This document shows positions 37,107 to 45,834 of a stretch of DNA of 64,000 nucleotides, in pieces (the first letter of the stretch is position 1; every line of letters starts with the position of its first letter). The stretch is from Myceligenerans salitolerans (GTDB lineage Bacteria > Actinomycetota > Actinomycetes > Actinomycetales > Cellulomonadaceae), in assembly GCF_017349295.1 (NCBI RefSeq), contig NZ_JAFMPK010000019.1:1-64000 (forward strand), in the 5' to 3' direction. The position numbers and the translations under genes were made by a program. The notes beneath the pieces are model-generated. The model made no database searches. It was not told the DNA's origin and worked only from the letters and a program-made list of their open reading frames with translations.

Positions 37107-38201
37107 TCAGACCGACAGCTGCATCTCCGCGCACCCGCCCGCCGGGCGGAAGCCCAGGGCCACGTTGATGGCCAGCATGTGCGGGTTCTCCTCGTTGTTC
37201 CACGTCCAGACACGCCGGGTGCTCGGCCTCGCCTCGAGCAGGGCCCGCGCGTTCACCGCCTTGACCAGCATGCCGAGGCGGTGTCCGCGATGGGCGCGAA
37301 GCACCACCGTGGCCTCCTGCTCGGCGTACTCACGACTCTCGTCCTTCGGGTGCAGCAGCATCGTCATCGCGGCGAGCTCGCCCGTCCCGACGTGTTCGGC
37401 GGCCGTGATGACGTAGCCGTTGCCGCGCGCGGCATGCTGCGCGTCGGCGTTCCGCACCCGCTCCGCGTCCCACGGATCGGTCTCGACATCCTGGTCACCG
37501 CGCGGCTCGTCGGCGGCGAGCGCCGTCTCCAGCGCGGCGTAGGCGTCGATCCACGCCTCCGGGATGTGGTCCCACCAGGTGTGCAGGCGATAGGCGTCGC
37601 CCGCGACGGCGCGGCTCTCCACCTCGAACACCTCCAGCGCGCCCGGCGCGAGCGGAAGTTCCAGCAGTGACTTGCGCTCCACGATGGCGCACTCGGCCCC
37701 CAGCGAGCGGGCCAGCCTGATCCCCGGGAGGCCCGCCGCGACGCGCCCCTTGCCGGAGGACGCCGTGACCCACTCGGTCGCCTCCGGGTCCTCCTCGCCG
37801 AAGTCCACGCCGAACAGCGCCGTGGTCCGCCCGGCCGCACGCACGCGGTCGAGGGCGGCCTCGGCGAGCGCGCGCCCGACGCCGTTGCCCCGGGCCTGCG
37901 GCGCCACCTCCAACTCGGGGATCATGACCAGGTGCGGGTTGGCGCTCCGCGGGATGTACAGGAGCGTGTGGCCGACGACGGCCGGTGCCGCTCCGCCCTC
38001 GTCCTCGACGGCGACCAGCCGCACCTTGTCCGCGTACTGCTGGTTCGACATGGTGACGAGCACGTCGTTGGCGCTCACCGCGGTGTCCTCGACGCCCCAC
38101 GTCTCCAGGGACACGGCCCGCCCGATCTCGCCGATGCCGTGATAGGCCCAGGCGTCGGGATGGTCCAGGGACGGCGGATGCGGAGCCTCGATGATGCGCA
38201 T
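37107..38201 (-). CDS. Tandem GNAT acetyltransferase
   Basis: An ATG at 38201 gives 364 residues. Two GNAT-like halves are visible. The first has IPELEVAPQARGNGVGRALAEAALDRV (acetyl-CoA loop, R/Q-x-x-G-x-G/A). The second has EATVVLRAHRGHRLGMLVKAVNARALLE and ends with the N-terminal-type NNEENPHMLAINVALGFRPAG. The WTWNNEEN…NVALGFRP ending is typical of actinobacterial two-domain GNATs related to mycothiol-synthase-like proteins. Substrate unknown. Confidence 0.8.
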   Translation of the reverse strand: MRIIEAPHPPSLDHPDAWAYHGIGEIGRAVSLETWGVEDTAVSANDVLVTMSNQQYADKVRLVAVEDEGGAAPAVVGHTLLYIPRSANPHLVMIPELEVAPQARGNGVGRALAEAALDRVRAAGRTTALFGVDFGEEDPEATEWVTASSGKGRVAAGLPGIRLARSLGAECAIVERKSLLELPLAPGALEVFEVESRAVAGDAYRLHTWWDHIPEAWIDAYAALETALAADEPRGDQDVETDPWDAERVRNADAQHAARGNGYVITAAEHVGTGELAAMTMLLHPKDESREYAEQEATVVLRAHRGHRLGMLVKAVNARALLEARPSTRRVWTWNNEENPHMLAINVALGFRPAGGCAEMQLSV

Positions 38202-38315
38202 GCCGTCAGTGTCGTCCGGACGCGACCACCCGGCCAGGCATTTTCCCGTCGGACAGGACGGGCGGCCGACACTTCCTGATACACCGCCGCCGCACCTTTC
38301 GGGCGGCACCGAAGC

Positions 38316-38404
38316 GTTCGCCGGCTGGCGAACCTTGTCGCGGCCCCGCAGAGCGGAGACCTACGTTCGTCGTGTTCCGCGCGATGCCCGGCACGGTGCC
38401 GGGC
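38316..38404. promoter_or_regulatory. Two palindromes upstream of the I36 inhibitor gene
   Basis: GTTCGCC-GGCT-GGCGAAC (38316-38333) and GCCCGGCAC-G-GTGCCGGGC (38386-38404) are perfect inverted repeats in the 292-base gap between the divergent GNAT and inhibitor genes. They may be operators or leader hairpins. The rest of the gap shows nothing recognisable. Confidence 0.4.
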
Positions 38405-38493
38405 CAGGCCGGCACCGACGGCGAGCGACTCACCCCTGAGTCCGGAACATCACGAGCCGGCCGGTTCCGAGCGCGAACGGGATGGAGGATCCC

Positions 38494-39024
38494 ATGGCAC
38501 TCTCGAAGCGGGCCCTCGCCGCACTGGCAGGGTTCCTGATGGCACTGACCGGCGTCCTCGGCACGGCCTCGGCCGCACAAGCCACCGAGAACGACGCGGG
38601 CTCGGCGCCGGGCGCCGGTGTCACGAGCATGTCCGACGACGGACGGTCCCTGCGGTCCGCGCTCGCGGCGCAGTCGGCCGACGACGCCGGAGCCCTCGCG
38701 AATCCTGGTGTGTCGCCGGCGCCGGAGAACACCTTCTACGACCGCACGTACAGCCAGGCGATCGACCTGGTCAACACCTGCCCGAGCGGGCGGTTCTGCA
38801 CCTACCAGCAGCAGGACAACGGCCTGTACCGGGCGTACGACTTCTACGCGTGCGCCAACTACAGCCTCTCGAACTGGTTCGACGCCCGCTGGTCGTACAA
38901 CAACCAGACCGGCGGGGTGACCGTCCGCCTGCTCGGGTCGGGCGGACAGCAGGAGGACACGGTCGGGCCGGGCCAGAAGAAGGCCGTGTACTGGGACCCG
39001 ATCTGGACGATCGACCTGTGCTGA
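38494..39024 (+). CDS. Secreted peptidase inhibitor, family I36-like
   Basis: The ATG at 38494 has GGAGG five bases upstream, giving 176 residues. A Sec signal peptide (about 1-33, ending ASAAQAT) is followed by an acidic, Ser/Ala-rich linker. The C-terminal domain (about 88-176) matches the I36 type: CPSGRFCTYQQQDNGLYRAYDFYACANY…FDARWSYNNQTGG, ending in Cys. Four cysteines allow two disulfides. I36 members such as SMI inhibit metallopeptidases. A regulator target protease is not evident here. Confidence 0.8.
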   Translation: MALSKRALAALAGFLMALTGVLGTASAAQATENDAGSAPGAGVTSMSDDGRSLRSALAAQSADDAGALANPGVSPAPENTFYDRTYSQAIDLVNTCPSGRFCTYQQQDNGLYRAYDFYACANYSLSNWFDARWSYNNQTGGVTVRLLGSGGQQEDTVGPGQKKAVYWDPIWTIDLC

Positions 39025-39036
39025 CCTGAGGCGTGT

Positions 39037-39068
39037 CCCGCACGGCCCCGGTTCCCGGGACGTGCGGG
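39037..39068 (+). terminator. Hairpin terminator after the inhibitor gene
   Basis: CCCGCACG (39037-39044) pairs with CGTGCGGG (39061-39068), with additional inner C/G pairing. It lies 12 bases after the stop. No U tract. Confidence 0.55.
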
Positions 39069-39202
39069 GCGCGTCCGCCGTCGTGCTGCATGTGCGTGGG
39101 CTTCCACCCATGAACCTGCGCGGCAGGTAGGGTCCGACGTGCGGTACCGAGATGTCGCATGTGCCGCGACGCGTCGGAACGCAGGCTGCCGTCCGCTGCC
39201 TC

Positions 39203-39233
39203 TTGACCCTGTCCCAGGGACATCGCTTCCACT
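39203..39233 (+). promoter_or_regulatory. MerR-type promoter, copy 1 (CPBP protease gene)
   Basis: TTGACC (39203-39208), a 19-bp spacer CTGTCCCAGGGACATCGCT containing the palindrome GTCCCAGGGAC, then TCCACT (39228-39233) followed by GG. The start codon lies 43 bases further. Three more copies with the same spacing occur in the next 9.4 kb. Confidence 0.75.
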
Positions 39234-39275
39234 GGCCGTGTTGCGCCCGGAAACCAGACCAGGGAGTTCACCGCC

Positions 39276-40007
39276 ATGTCGACCAGCCATGCCGACCACT
39301 CGAAGCCGACTTCGAACGCTACCGCACCACCTGCTCGACCAGGCTGGCCCGAGGTCATCGTCGGCACACTCGCCGCGTTCGTCGCCCTGCCGGTGATCCG
39401 GCTGTTCGGTCTCGTCGGCCTCGACGAGGACCCGGTGGTCCACGGACTGATCCTGACCGCATGGTCGGGAGTCGCCGGCCTGATCGGCTTCACGGTCGCG
39501 GCCCTCATCCGGATCCGTTCCTGGGGCGCCTTCAGCGTGCGCCGCACCAGCGGGCGCTGGGTGCTGGTCGGCGTGGCGGCCGGTGTCATCGCGCTCGTGG
39601 TCAAAGGCCTGCTCAACACAGGGATCATCGCGGTGACCGGATTCAGCTCCGACCCCCAGGGCACCTACTACGATGCCGCCGGCGGCGGTGTGCTACCCCT
39701 GATCCTGACCTTCGTGTTCCTGTCGGTCCTCACCCCGATCGGCGAGGAGTTCTTCTTCCGCGGCGTGGTGACCAACGCCCTGCTGCGCTACGGGCCGGTC
39801 ATCGGCGTCCTGTCCAGCTCGCTCTTCTTCGCCGTCGTCCACGGCATCAACATCGCGCTGCCCTCAGCGTTCGTGGTGGGCATCATCGCTGCCGAAGTCA
39901 TGCGCCGCAGCGGGTCCATCTGGCCCGCTGTGATCGTTCATGCAGTCAACAACGCCGCCCTGCCCCTGCTCGTGCTGCTGACCGGGACGCCCGGCCCCGC
40001 CGTGTGA
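39276..40007 (+). CDS. CPBP-family intramembrane metalloprotease
   Basis: This 243-residue polytopic protein has the three CPBP/Abi motifs: PIGEEFFFRGVV (EExxxR), FFAVVHGIN (FxxxH) and VIVHAVNNA (HxxxN). The family cleaves or processes membrane substrates in stress, bacteriocin immunity or anti-sigma pathways. It is preceded by a MerR-type promoter shared with three other genes of the region, which ties it to that regulon. Confidence 0.88.
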   Translation: MSTSHADHSKPTSNATAPPARPGWPEVIVGTLAAFVALPVIRLFGLVGLDEDPVVHGLILTAWSGVAGLIGFTVAALIRIRSWGAFSVRRTSGRWVLVGVAAGVIALVVKGLLNTGIIAVTGFSSDPQGTYYDAAGGGVLPLILTFVFLSVLTPIGEEFFFRGVVTNALLRYGPVIGVLSSSLFFAVVHGINIALPSAFVVGIIAAEVMRRSGSIWPAVIVHAVNNAALPLLVLLTGTPGPAV

Positions 40008-40041
40008 GGGCGCGTCACCCCGATCGTCCCTTGCCGGGGAC

Positions 40042-41247
40042 TCACACCACGTGTTCGGCATCCGTCGCCGGCTCCGGCCGACGGGCGCGGAGCTTCTTGC
40101 GGTACCTGGTCGAGATCGGGTCGGCCAGGCGTGGCGCAAGCGGTCCGAGTGCGGCCAGGATCAGCACGTAGGCGGCGGCCATCGAGCCCAGCTGCGGGTC
40201 GAGCCCGGCTGAGACTCCGAGGCCGGCGATGACGATGGAGAACTCTCCGCGGGGAAGGAGCAGCAGCCCGGCGCGCAGCCGGCCGGTGAAGGCCGAGCCG
40301 GTCTGACGCGCCGCCCACCAGCCGGTGGCGAACTTCGTGCCGACCGTCACGACCGCCAGACCTGCGGCCGCGGCGAGTACGGGCGGCAGGGACTGCGGGT
40401 CGGTCTGCAGGCCGAAGTTGACGAAGAAGATGGCCGCGAACAAGTTCTTGAGCGGCGCCAGGATGCGTTCGGCCTGGTGGGAGACCTCGCCAGAGAGCGC
40501 GATGCCGACGAAGAAGGCGCCGACGGCAGCCGAGACGTGGACCTGCTCGGCGAGCCCCGCGACAACCAGGATGACGCCGAGGACCTTGAGCATGAGGATC
40601 TCGTCGCTGGGTGACGCGAGAAACCGCGAGAGCAGGCTGCCGCCGCGGGAGGCAATCAGGAAGGCGGCGCCGACGGCGAGCAGGGCCAGCGCGAGACCCC
40701 ATGCGGCCTGTGCGAACGCCAGCCCGGCGAGGATCGTGGTGACGATCGGAAGGTAGATCGCCATGACGAGGTCCTCCGCCACGAGCAGCGAGAGCACGGT
40801 CGGGGTCTCCCGGTTGCCGAGCCATCCCAGGTCGGTCATGACCTTGGCGATGATGCCGGAGGAGGAGATGTAGGTGACGCCGCCGAACACGACAGCGGCC
40901 AGCGGACCCCACCCGAGCAGCAGCGCACAGATCACACCGGGTGCGGCGTTCAGGAGCAGGTCGACGATCGCGCCCCGCCAGGAGGTGCGCATGGTCCCGA
41001 CCAGCTCGCGCGGTGTGTACTCCAGGCCGATCGTGAAAAGGAGCAGCACGATGCCGATCTCCGCCCCGATGTCGAGGAACTCGGTGATCGCCCCGAGATC
41101 GTGGACCCCTCCGACTCCGAACGACAGCCCCCCGAGCAGGTAGAGGGGAATGGCGGAGATCCCGAAGCGACCCGCGGCCGCACCCAGGACGCCCAGGCCC
41201 AGGATGACGAGCCCGAGCTGCAGAAAGACCTCGACGAGATGGTGCAA
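40042..41247 (-). CDS. CPA2-type cation:proton antiporter, KhtU-like
   Basis: This 401-residue protein has 12-13 membrane helices and no C-terminal TrkA domain. Typical Kef/CPA2 segments are seen: GIVLLLFTIGLEYTPREL, TYISSSGIIAKVMTDLG and SAAVGAFFVGIALSGE. The stop of the regulatory-subunit gene lies 3 bases before this start, so the two form an operon. KhtU expels K+ in exchange for H+ under alkaline or toxic-electrophile stress, controlled by KhtT. Confidence 0.88.
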   Translation of the reverse strand: MHHLVEVFLQLGLVILGLGVLGAAAGRFGISAIPLYLLGGLSFGVGGVHDLGAITEFLDIGAEIGIVLLLFTIGLEYTPRELVGTMRTSWRGAIVDLLLNAAPGVICALLLGWGPLAAVVFGGVTYISSSGIIAKVMTDLGWLGNRETPTVLSLLVAEDLVMAIYLPIVTTILAGLAFAQAAWGLALALLAVGAAFLIASRGGSLLSRFLASPSDEILMLKVLGVILVVAGLAEQVHVSAAVGAFFVGIALSGEVSHQAERILAPLKNLFAAIFFVNFGLQTDPQSLPPVLAAAAGLAVVTVGTKFATGWWAARQTGSAFTGRLRAGLLLLPRGEFSIVIAGLGVSAGLDPQLGSMAAAYVLILAALGPLAPRLADPISTRYRKKLRARRPEPATDAEHVV

Positions 41248-41250
41248 GGC

Positions 41251-41736
41251 CTACTCGAGCCCGCGCAGGATGCGGCCGACCTTGGCGACCGCCTCCTCGG
41301 TGCCGATCGTCACCAGGCGGTCGCCGACGTGCAGGACCGCCGACGGCGAGGGCCCGGTCTCGACGCCCGAGTCACGGATGATCGCCACGACGGAGGCGCC
41401 GGTGCGGGTACGCGCCCGGGTGTCACCGAGTGGCCGGTCCGCAAAGGGGCTGGTCGCCTCGACCAGAAGCTGCCGTGACACGAGGTTGTCGATCTCGTGA
41501 TGCAGCCGGTTGAGCTTCTCGATGACCCGGGCGCCACCAAGCAGCTCGCCCATGGACCCGGACTCGTCGGCGTCGAGGTTGATGCACTCGAGGGCGGAGT
41601 CGGGGTCGTCGGGGTCGTAGAGAATGAAGTCGCGGCGGCCGTCGCGGTGGGCGACGACGCCCAGGCGCACTCCCCGCTTGGTCTCGAACTCGAACCGGAC
41701 ACCGATTCCGGGTAGCTCTGTGCGCTCAACGTCCAC
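41251..41736 (-). CDS. Antiporter regulatory subunit with RCK_C (TrkA-C) domain, KhtT-like
   Basis: A GTG at 41736 with GGAGG eight bases upstream gives 161 residues; an ATG at 41751 has no such site. An N-terminal domain (ELPGIGVRFEFETKRGVRLG…HRDGRRDFILYD) is followed by RCK_C at about 78-160 (LGDTRARTRTGASVVAIIRDSG…HVGDRLVTIGT). B. subtilis KhtT has the same layout, binds c-di-AMP in RCK_C and gates KhtU. It is co-transcribed with the antiporter. Confidence 0.88.
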   Translation of the reverse strand: MDVERTELPGIGVRFEFETKRGVRLGVVAHRDGRRDFILYDPDDPDSALECINLDADESGSMGELLGGARVIEKLNRLHHEIDNLVSRQLLVEATSPFADRPLGDTRARTRTGASVVAIIRDSGVETGPSPSAVLHVGDRLVTIGTEEAVAKVGRILRGLE

Positions 41737-41976
41737 GGTCGATTCCTCCATTCGTCTTTGCGTCGGGCGGTCCGTCATGCATCGACGGCCCCGCCGGCAG
41801 TCGGTCGTCACCGGTCGACTCCCCCGGTCCCGGCCTCCGGCCCCGCTCTCCCCGATGAGCAACGCGCCAATGGGCGTGACGGATTCCGCACAGACCAGGC
41901 GTTGGTGCGTGGCCCTTCCGGTCGGGAGCGCGAGAAGCGTCGTGCCGAGTGGCCCCGATGCGCCGTGGTGCAGGGC

Positions 41977-42309
41977 TCAGCGCAGGGCGCGGAGGTGTTC
42001 CCGACCCGGGGAGTCGATGGCGTCGTCGAAGTCGTGGTGCGTCGAGAGCCATTTCTTCACGTAGGGGCAGACGGCGACGATGCGGTGTCCCGCCTGAATG
42101 CTGGTGCTCAGTGCGCTGCGAGTGAGGGTGCTGGCGAGACCCCGGCCTTCGAACGCATCGAAGACCACCGTGTGGTAGAAAATGCGCTGCACCTCGCCGA
42201 AGTCCTTGTATACGGAGAACCCGGCCTGGATGTCGTCGACGAGCACGTCGAAGCGGCTCTTGTCCGGGTTGTCGCGGACGGTCACGTCTTGCTGGTTCTG
42301 ATCGTTCAT
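41977..42309 (-). CDS. Small GNAT-like N-acetyltransferase (PF14542 type)
   Basis: The ATG at 42309 with AGAAGGA upstream gives 110 residues. The fold matches the short YidJ-type acetyltransferases: SRFDVLVDDIQAGFSVYKDFG, then FYHTVVFDAFEGRGLASTLTRSALS (acetyl-CoA loop GRGLA) and AVCPYVKKWLSTHHDF. Substrate unknown. The 243-base upstream gap to the PF06695 gene contains no recognised site. Confidence 0.82.
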   Translation of the reverse strand: MNDQNQQDVTVRDNPDKSRFDVLVDDIQAGFSVYKDFGEVQRIFYHTVVFDAFEGRGLASTLTRSALSTSIQAGHRIVAVCPYVKKWLSTHHDFDDAIDSPGREHLRALR

Positions 42310-42552
42310 CGCCGTGGTCCTTCTGTGACAGGTGCGGGTGACCCCGCACGTCTCTCGGCCGGGTGGATTGTGGTGGATCGGTGCTCGTCGGTCGTGGGCG
42401 TCGCCGTGCCCCGGACGCGGGTCGCCACGGCGGATGCCGCAGCGACGATTGCTCTCACGCACGAGGAAGTCCCTCCCAAGTTGTCCAGCGGCGATTACTG
42501 CTTGCCAGGGGGACGCGGACTTGCGATGCGTGACCAGGCAAAGTCTCAGCGG

Positions 42553-43119
42553 TCAGACGGGAACGACGAGCTGCAGCGCGAGCCAGGCCGACGTGGTCGT
42601 CACGACCGTCCAGAGAACGATCGCCACAGCCTGCCAGAGCAGTACCCACGCTCGCGGGGTCCCGCTGGCGACGAGCATCGTGGAGGTGAACTGGGTCGGG
42701 ATGGCGAGAGGGCCGAGGATGCTCGCGCCAGGAACTCCGAATCGGACCAGCCACTTCTTGAAGCGTCGGCGGCCTTTCGACTCGGGCTTGGCGGGCGTTG
42801 TCTGAGCGAGGTCCGCCGACTCGGGAAATCGCGCGGTCGCCACGTCCGCTCCGACGAGGGTCGTGCGGCGGTTCACGACGGCGGCGCGAGCCCTTGAGGT
42901 GAGGAGTACTACGAGGAGAACGCAGAGAAAGTTTCCTGAAGCCGCGGCGATGCCTGCCACGATGGGGTTGAGGCCGCCGACGACACCGATCACCGCTGCC
43001 ACCTCGCCCTCGATGAACGGAATCGCGCCGGCGAGCAGCACGACGACAGGTTGAATGATCTCGGGAACCTGTCCCACGAGATCTTGGAAGCTGTTGACGA
43101 GTTGCTCAAGGGGATTCAT
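42553..43119 (-). CDS. Small multidrug-export-type membrane protein (PF06695)
   Basis: This 188-residue protein has about four membrane helices. PFIEGEVAAVIGVVGGLNP with the conserved E is followed by a cytoplasmic Lys/Arg-rich loop and FGVPGASILGPLAIPTQFTSTMLVASG, as in PF06695 proteins. The family is named for small multidrug export but is poorly characterised. A MerR-type promoter (copy 2) lies 55 bases upstream of the start. Confidence 0.78.
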   Translation of the reverse strand: MNPLEQLVNSFQDLVGQVPEIIQPVVVLLAGAIPFIEGEVAAVIGVVGGLNPIVAGIAAASGNFLCVLLVVLLTSRARAAVVNRRTTLVGADVATARFPESADLAQTTPAKPESKGRRRFKKWLVRFGVPGASILGPLAIPTQFTSTMLVASGTPRAWVLLWQAVAIVLWTVVTTTSAWLALQLVVPV

Positions 43120-43174
43120 GGTGAGCTTCCTTGTGGAGCAGGCTGCGGATGTCGAGCCATCTCGGCTCTTTCCC

Positions 43175-43205
43175 AGTAGAGACCGTGTCCTTGGAACAGG
43201 GTCAA
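43175..43205 (-). promoter_or_regulatory. MerR-type promoter, copy 2 (PF06695 gene)
   Basis: Read on the minus strand: TTGACC (43205-43200), 19-bp spacer CTGTTCCAAGGACACGGTC, TCTACT (43180-43175), then GG. It lies in the gap between the isochorismatase and PF06695 genes and points to the latter. Confidence 0.78.
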
Positions 43206-43307
43206 GTCATGCGGTGCACGCGCTCTCTGCTTCGACGGGACGCACGGAGGCGGGCCTGGTGCACGCCACGGTTGCCAGGCCCGCCTCCTGCTCAGCAACG
43301 ATCGGCG

Positions 43308-43970
43308 CTACGCACCTGCACTGCCGGTGGTGGGGGTGGCCAGCAGTTGCAGCTCCCAGGCGAGTGCGACGCCGGTTGCTCCGCCGTGCTCGAAGAGGAT
43401 CGGTCCGAGCTGGTTCGCCGTCTCCTCGCGGGCCCAGTCGCGCTGCCATTCACTGGACACGACCAACCAGGTGACCGGGACCACGCCGGCTCGTTCCATG
43501 CGGCGTACCGCCATGTCGTGCGCCTCGGCGCTCACCCCGCCGCTGGCGTCGGTGACGACGAAGACGTCGTACCCCTCGTCCAGTGCGTGGAGAGCGGGCA
43601 TGGCGACGCAGATCTCGGTCCACAGCCCGGCAATGATCAGCTTCTTGCGTCCGGTCTTCTTCACGGCCTCGACGACGCGAGGGTCTTCCCAGGTGTTGAT
43701 CGACGTGCGGTTGATCGGCGTCTGGTCCGGGAAGACGTCCTGGATCGCCTGGACGAGGTGGCCGCCGCGTTCCTCGATCACTGTGGTCAGAATCGTCGGC
43801 ACGTCGAAGACCTTCGCGAACTTGGCGAGGCCGACGGTGTTGTTGACGACGAGGGTCGGTTCGTGGCTGTGGAGATTGGCGACCTGGAAAGGCTGGTGGT
43901 CGATGAGCACCAGCACGCTCTCCTCGGGAGTGAGCAGTGCGTCGAGTCCGACCTTTGCGGTACGCGTCAT
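43308..43970 (-). CDS. Isochorismatase-family hydrolase, YcaC-like
   Basis: This 220-residue cysteine hydrolase is close to YcaC: VLVLIDHQPFQVANLHSHEP (catalytic Asp), TPINRTSINTWEDPRVVEAVKKTGRKKLIIAGLWTEICVAMPALHALDEGY (nucleophile Cys in EICV), VTDASGGVSAEAHDMAVRRM. YcaC-type enzymes have no settled substrate. It is divergent from a LysR regulator, a frequent pairing for this group. Confidence 0.88.
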   Translation of the reverse strand: MTRTAKVGLDALLTPEESVLVLIDHQPFQVANLHSHEPTLVVNNTVGLAKFAKVFDVPTILTTVIEERGGHLVQAIQDVFPDQTPINRTSINTWEDPRVVEAVKKTGRKKLIIAGLWTEICVAMPALHALDEGYDVFVVTDASGGVSAEAHDMAVRRMERAGVVPVTWLVVSSEWQRDWAREETANQLGPILFEHGGATGVALAWELQLLATPTTGSAGA

Positions 43971-44161
43971 GTTCTTCCTTCTGTGTGATGGGTTGGCCGC
44001 CGGGGGCAGGCTCAGAGCTGTTCTGCCGTGGCCATGCTCAGGCCTCCCAGCCGGACCGCCTCGGGACGGCGAGCAGCACCGCCGTGGCGTGACACGACGC
44101 TATGGGGGACGTCCGGCGGGCGTCCAAGACTTGTACCGACGTCGGACGATAGGATCTGTCT

Positions 44162-45121
44162 ATCGATATCAGCCCCCGCCTCCTGCGCTACTTCCTGGCC
44201 GTCGCCGAAGAACTCCACTTCGGCCGTGCGGCCATGCGCCTGTACATCTCCCAGCCGTCTCTGAGCCACCAGATCCGCAAGCTCGAGGAGACCCTCGGCA
44301 CGCCGCTGTTCGTCCGTTCGAGTCGTCGGGTACAGCTCACCGCCGCGGGGCGAACGCTCGCTCAGGAGGCGCCCAAAGCGCTGACCGCGCTGGAACAAGC
44401 CGTGCGGCTCACCCGGCTGTCCGGATCAGGAATCACTACGACGATCCGATTGGGCTACACCCCGGTCGCCAACTTCGGCACCATCACCACGCTCCTGGAC
44501 GCACTCCAGGAGGCGCACCCCGACGTCACGATCGACGCCCGAGAGATCTTCAGCGCCGAGATCCCCGAGCGGCTCCGCGTCGGCGACCTCGACATCGGCC
44601 TCGCCCTCTCACCGCAGCCCTTCGACGGGGTAACCGGCGAGATCCTGCGCCGGGAGGCGGTCTCCGCCCTCCTGAGCACGCGGCACCGCCTTGCCGCGGC
44701 ACCGAAGATCCCGCTTGCGGACCTTCACGACGAGACGCTGCTGCTGTTCCCGCGCCCACTCGCACCTGCGTACTACGACCGCATCGTCGCGGCGTGCCAC
44801 GAGGTGGGCTTCACACCGGAGGTCTGCGCGTTCGAGGACCCACCCGTCAACGCGATGCTCGCCCGCCTCTCCGGTGGGCGCGAGGTCGGATTGGCCCCCG
44901 CGTCGTTCGCCGAGCACGCCGCGAATCTCGGTACTGCCCTCACCGTCCGCGACGTCGTCGATCCGCAGATCCCCGCCGAGCTGTCGATCCTGTGGTCGAC
45001 GAACGACCCCGCGACCGCTGTCGCAAGCATCCTGGCCACCGCACGACGGTGTGCCGAACGCCACCACTGGCTGCGCGGTCCGATCGGACGCCAGGAGCGG
45101 GATGCCGGGGACGGCTCATAG
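44162..45121 (+). CDS. LysR-family regulator with no standard start codon
   Basis: Homology to LysR proteins begins at ATC-GAT (44162), read IDISPRLLRYFLAVAEELHFGRAAMRLYISQPSLSHQIRKLEETLG, where family members usually have MDIS. AGGA lies exactly seven bases upstream, and a TAG at 44150 closes the frame further up. CTG at 44156 is the only near-standard option. Starting at the ATG at 44234 would delete half of the helix-turn-helix. The effector domain follows (TTIRLGYTPVANFG…). It is divergent from the YcaC-like gene and likely controls it. Confidence 0.8.
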   Translation: MDISPRLLRYFLAVAEELHFGRAAMRLYISQPSLSHQIRKLEETLGTPLFVRSSRRVQLTAAGRTLAQEAPKALTALEQAVRLTRLSGSGITTTIRLGYTPVANFGTITTLLDALQEAHPDVTIDAREIFSAEIPERLRVGDLDIGLALSPQPFDGVTGEILRREAVSALLSTRHRLAAAPKIPLADLHDETLLLFPRPLAPAYYDRIVAACHEVGFTPEVCAFEDPPVNAMLARLSGGREVGLAPASFAEHAANLGTALTVRDVVDPQIPAELSILWSTNDPATAVASILATARRCAERHHWLRGPIGRQERDAGDGS

Positions 45122-45153
45122 CGGCCTGTATCGCATGCTTCTCGTTGACGCCG

Positions 45154-45552
45154 TCACTTCCGCCTTTCGCCATGGCCGCCGATTTTCCCGAGATGGGTGT
45201 GGGTGAATGCGCTCGGGAGCTTGAGGCCGTATCCCAACGTGCGGTCGACGCCCACGTGAAAGGCCCAGGCACATGCGAGGACGCCGGCACAGGTCGAGAG
45301 AGTGGGCGAGACCGACGAAGTCGTGAGGGCGACCGACGCGGAAGCCGCGGGCCATGCGTAGTTGTGCACCGCGTTGTACGAGACCGCACCTGCGGCGGCG
45401 GACCGGGCGTAACCCAGCATCGACAGGTCGAAGAGAAGGAACGCCGCCAGAATGACCCACCACCACCGGGGATATACAGCGACGGCCGCGATGACGGACA
45501 GGAGCACGACGGCCGCGGCCTCGATGCGCTGGACCGTGTGAACGGATCTCAT
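45154..45552 (-). CDS. DUF4260 membrane protein
   Basis: The ATG at 45552 with GGAGG four bases upstream gives 132 residues; the frame extends upstream only through promoter DNA. About four hydrophobic helices carry the DUF4260 pattern FLLFDLSMLGYARSAAAGAVSYNAVHNYAWP and end HVGVDRTLGYGLKLPSAFTHTHLGKIG. The family is uncharacterised; the conserved His residues near the C-terminus suggest metal or haem binding, which is only a guess. MerR-type promoter copy 3 lies 164 bases upstream. Confidence 0.85.
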   Translation of the reverse strand: MRSVHTVQRIEAAAVVLLSVIAAVAVYPRWWWVILAAFLLFDLSMLGYARSAAAGAVSYNAVHNYAWPAASASVALTTSSVSPTLSTCAGVLACAWAFHVGVDRTLGYGLKLPSAFTHTHLGKIGGHGERRK

Positions 45553-45716
45553 GAGGCCTCCGGGAAAGTTCGGACAGGGTTCCAAGACGCGGCCCAGCCT
45601 GCGACACCCACCGGCGGCCCTTGGTTTTCGGGCACCGCGTGCCCGTGGTGGCGAGCCACCGCTGCCACCACGTGGGCGGGAGCGGCGGGCCCGTGGGTGC
45701 ACGTATGCATGATCCC

Positions 45717-45747
45717 AGTAGAAGCCGTGTTCTCGGCACACGGTCAA
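45717..45747 (-). promoter_or_regulatory. MerR-type promoter, copy 3 (DUF4260 gene)
   Basis: On the minus strand: TTGACC (45747-45742), 19-bp spacer GTGTGCCGAGAACACGGCT, TCTACT (45722-45717), then GG. The dyad CCGTGT…ACACGG is the clearest of the four copies. About 160 bases of leader separate it from the start codon; the rest of the 282-base gap shows nothing else. Confidence 0.78.
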
Positions 45748-45834
45748 GGTCTCGACTCACCGAGCGTGTGCCGGGCTACTGCTCGGCGAGGCTGCCCCCC
45801 TCCTGGTTCCTGGGATCCGAGCGGTGTCGAGAAC

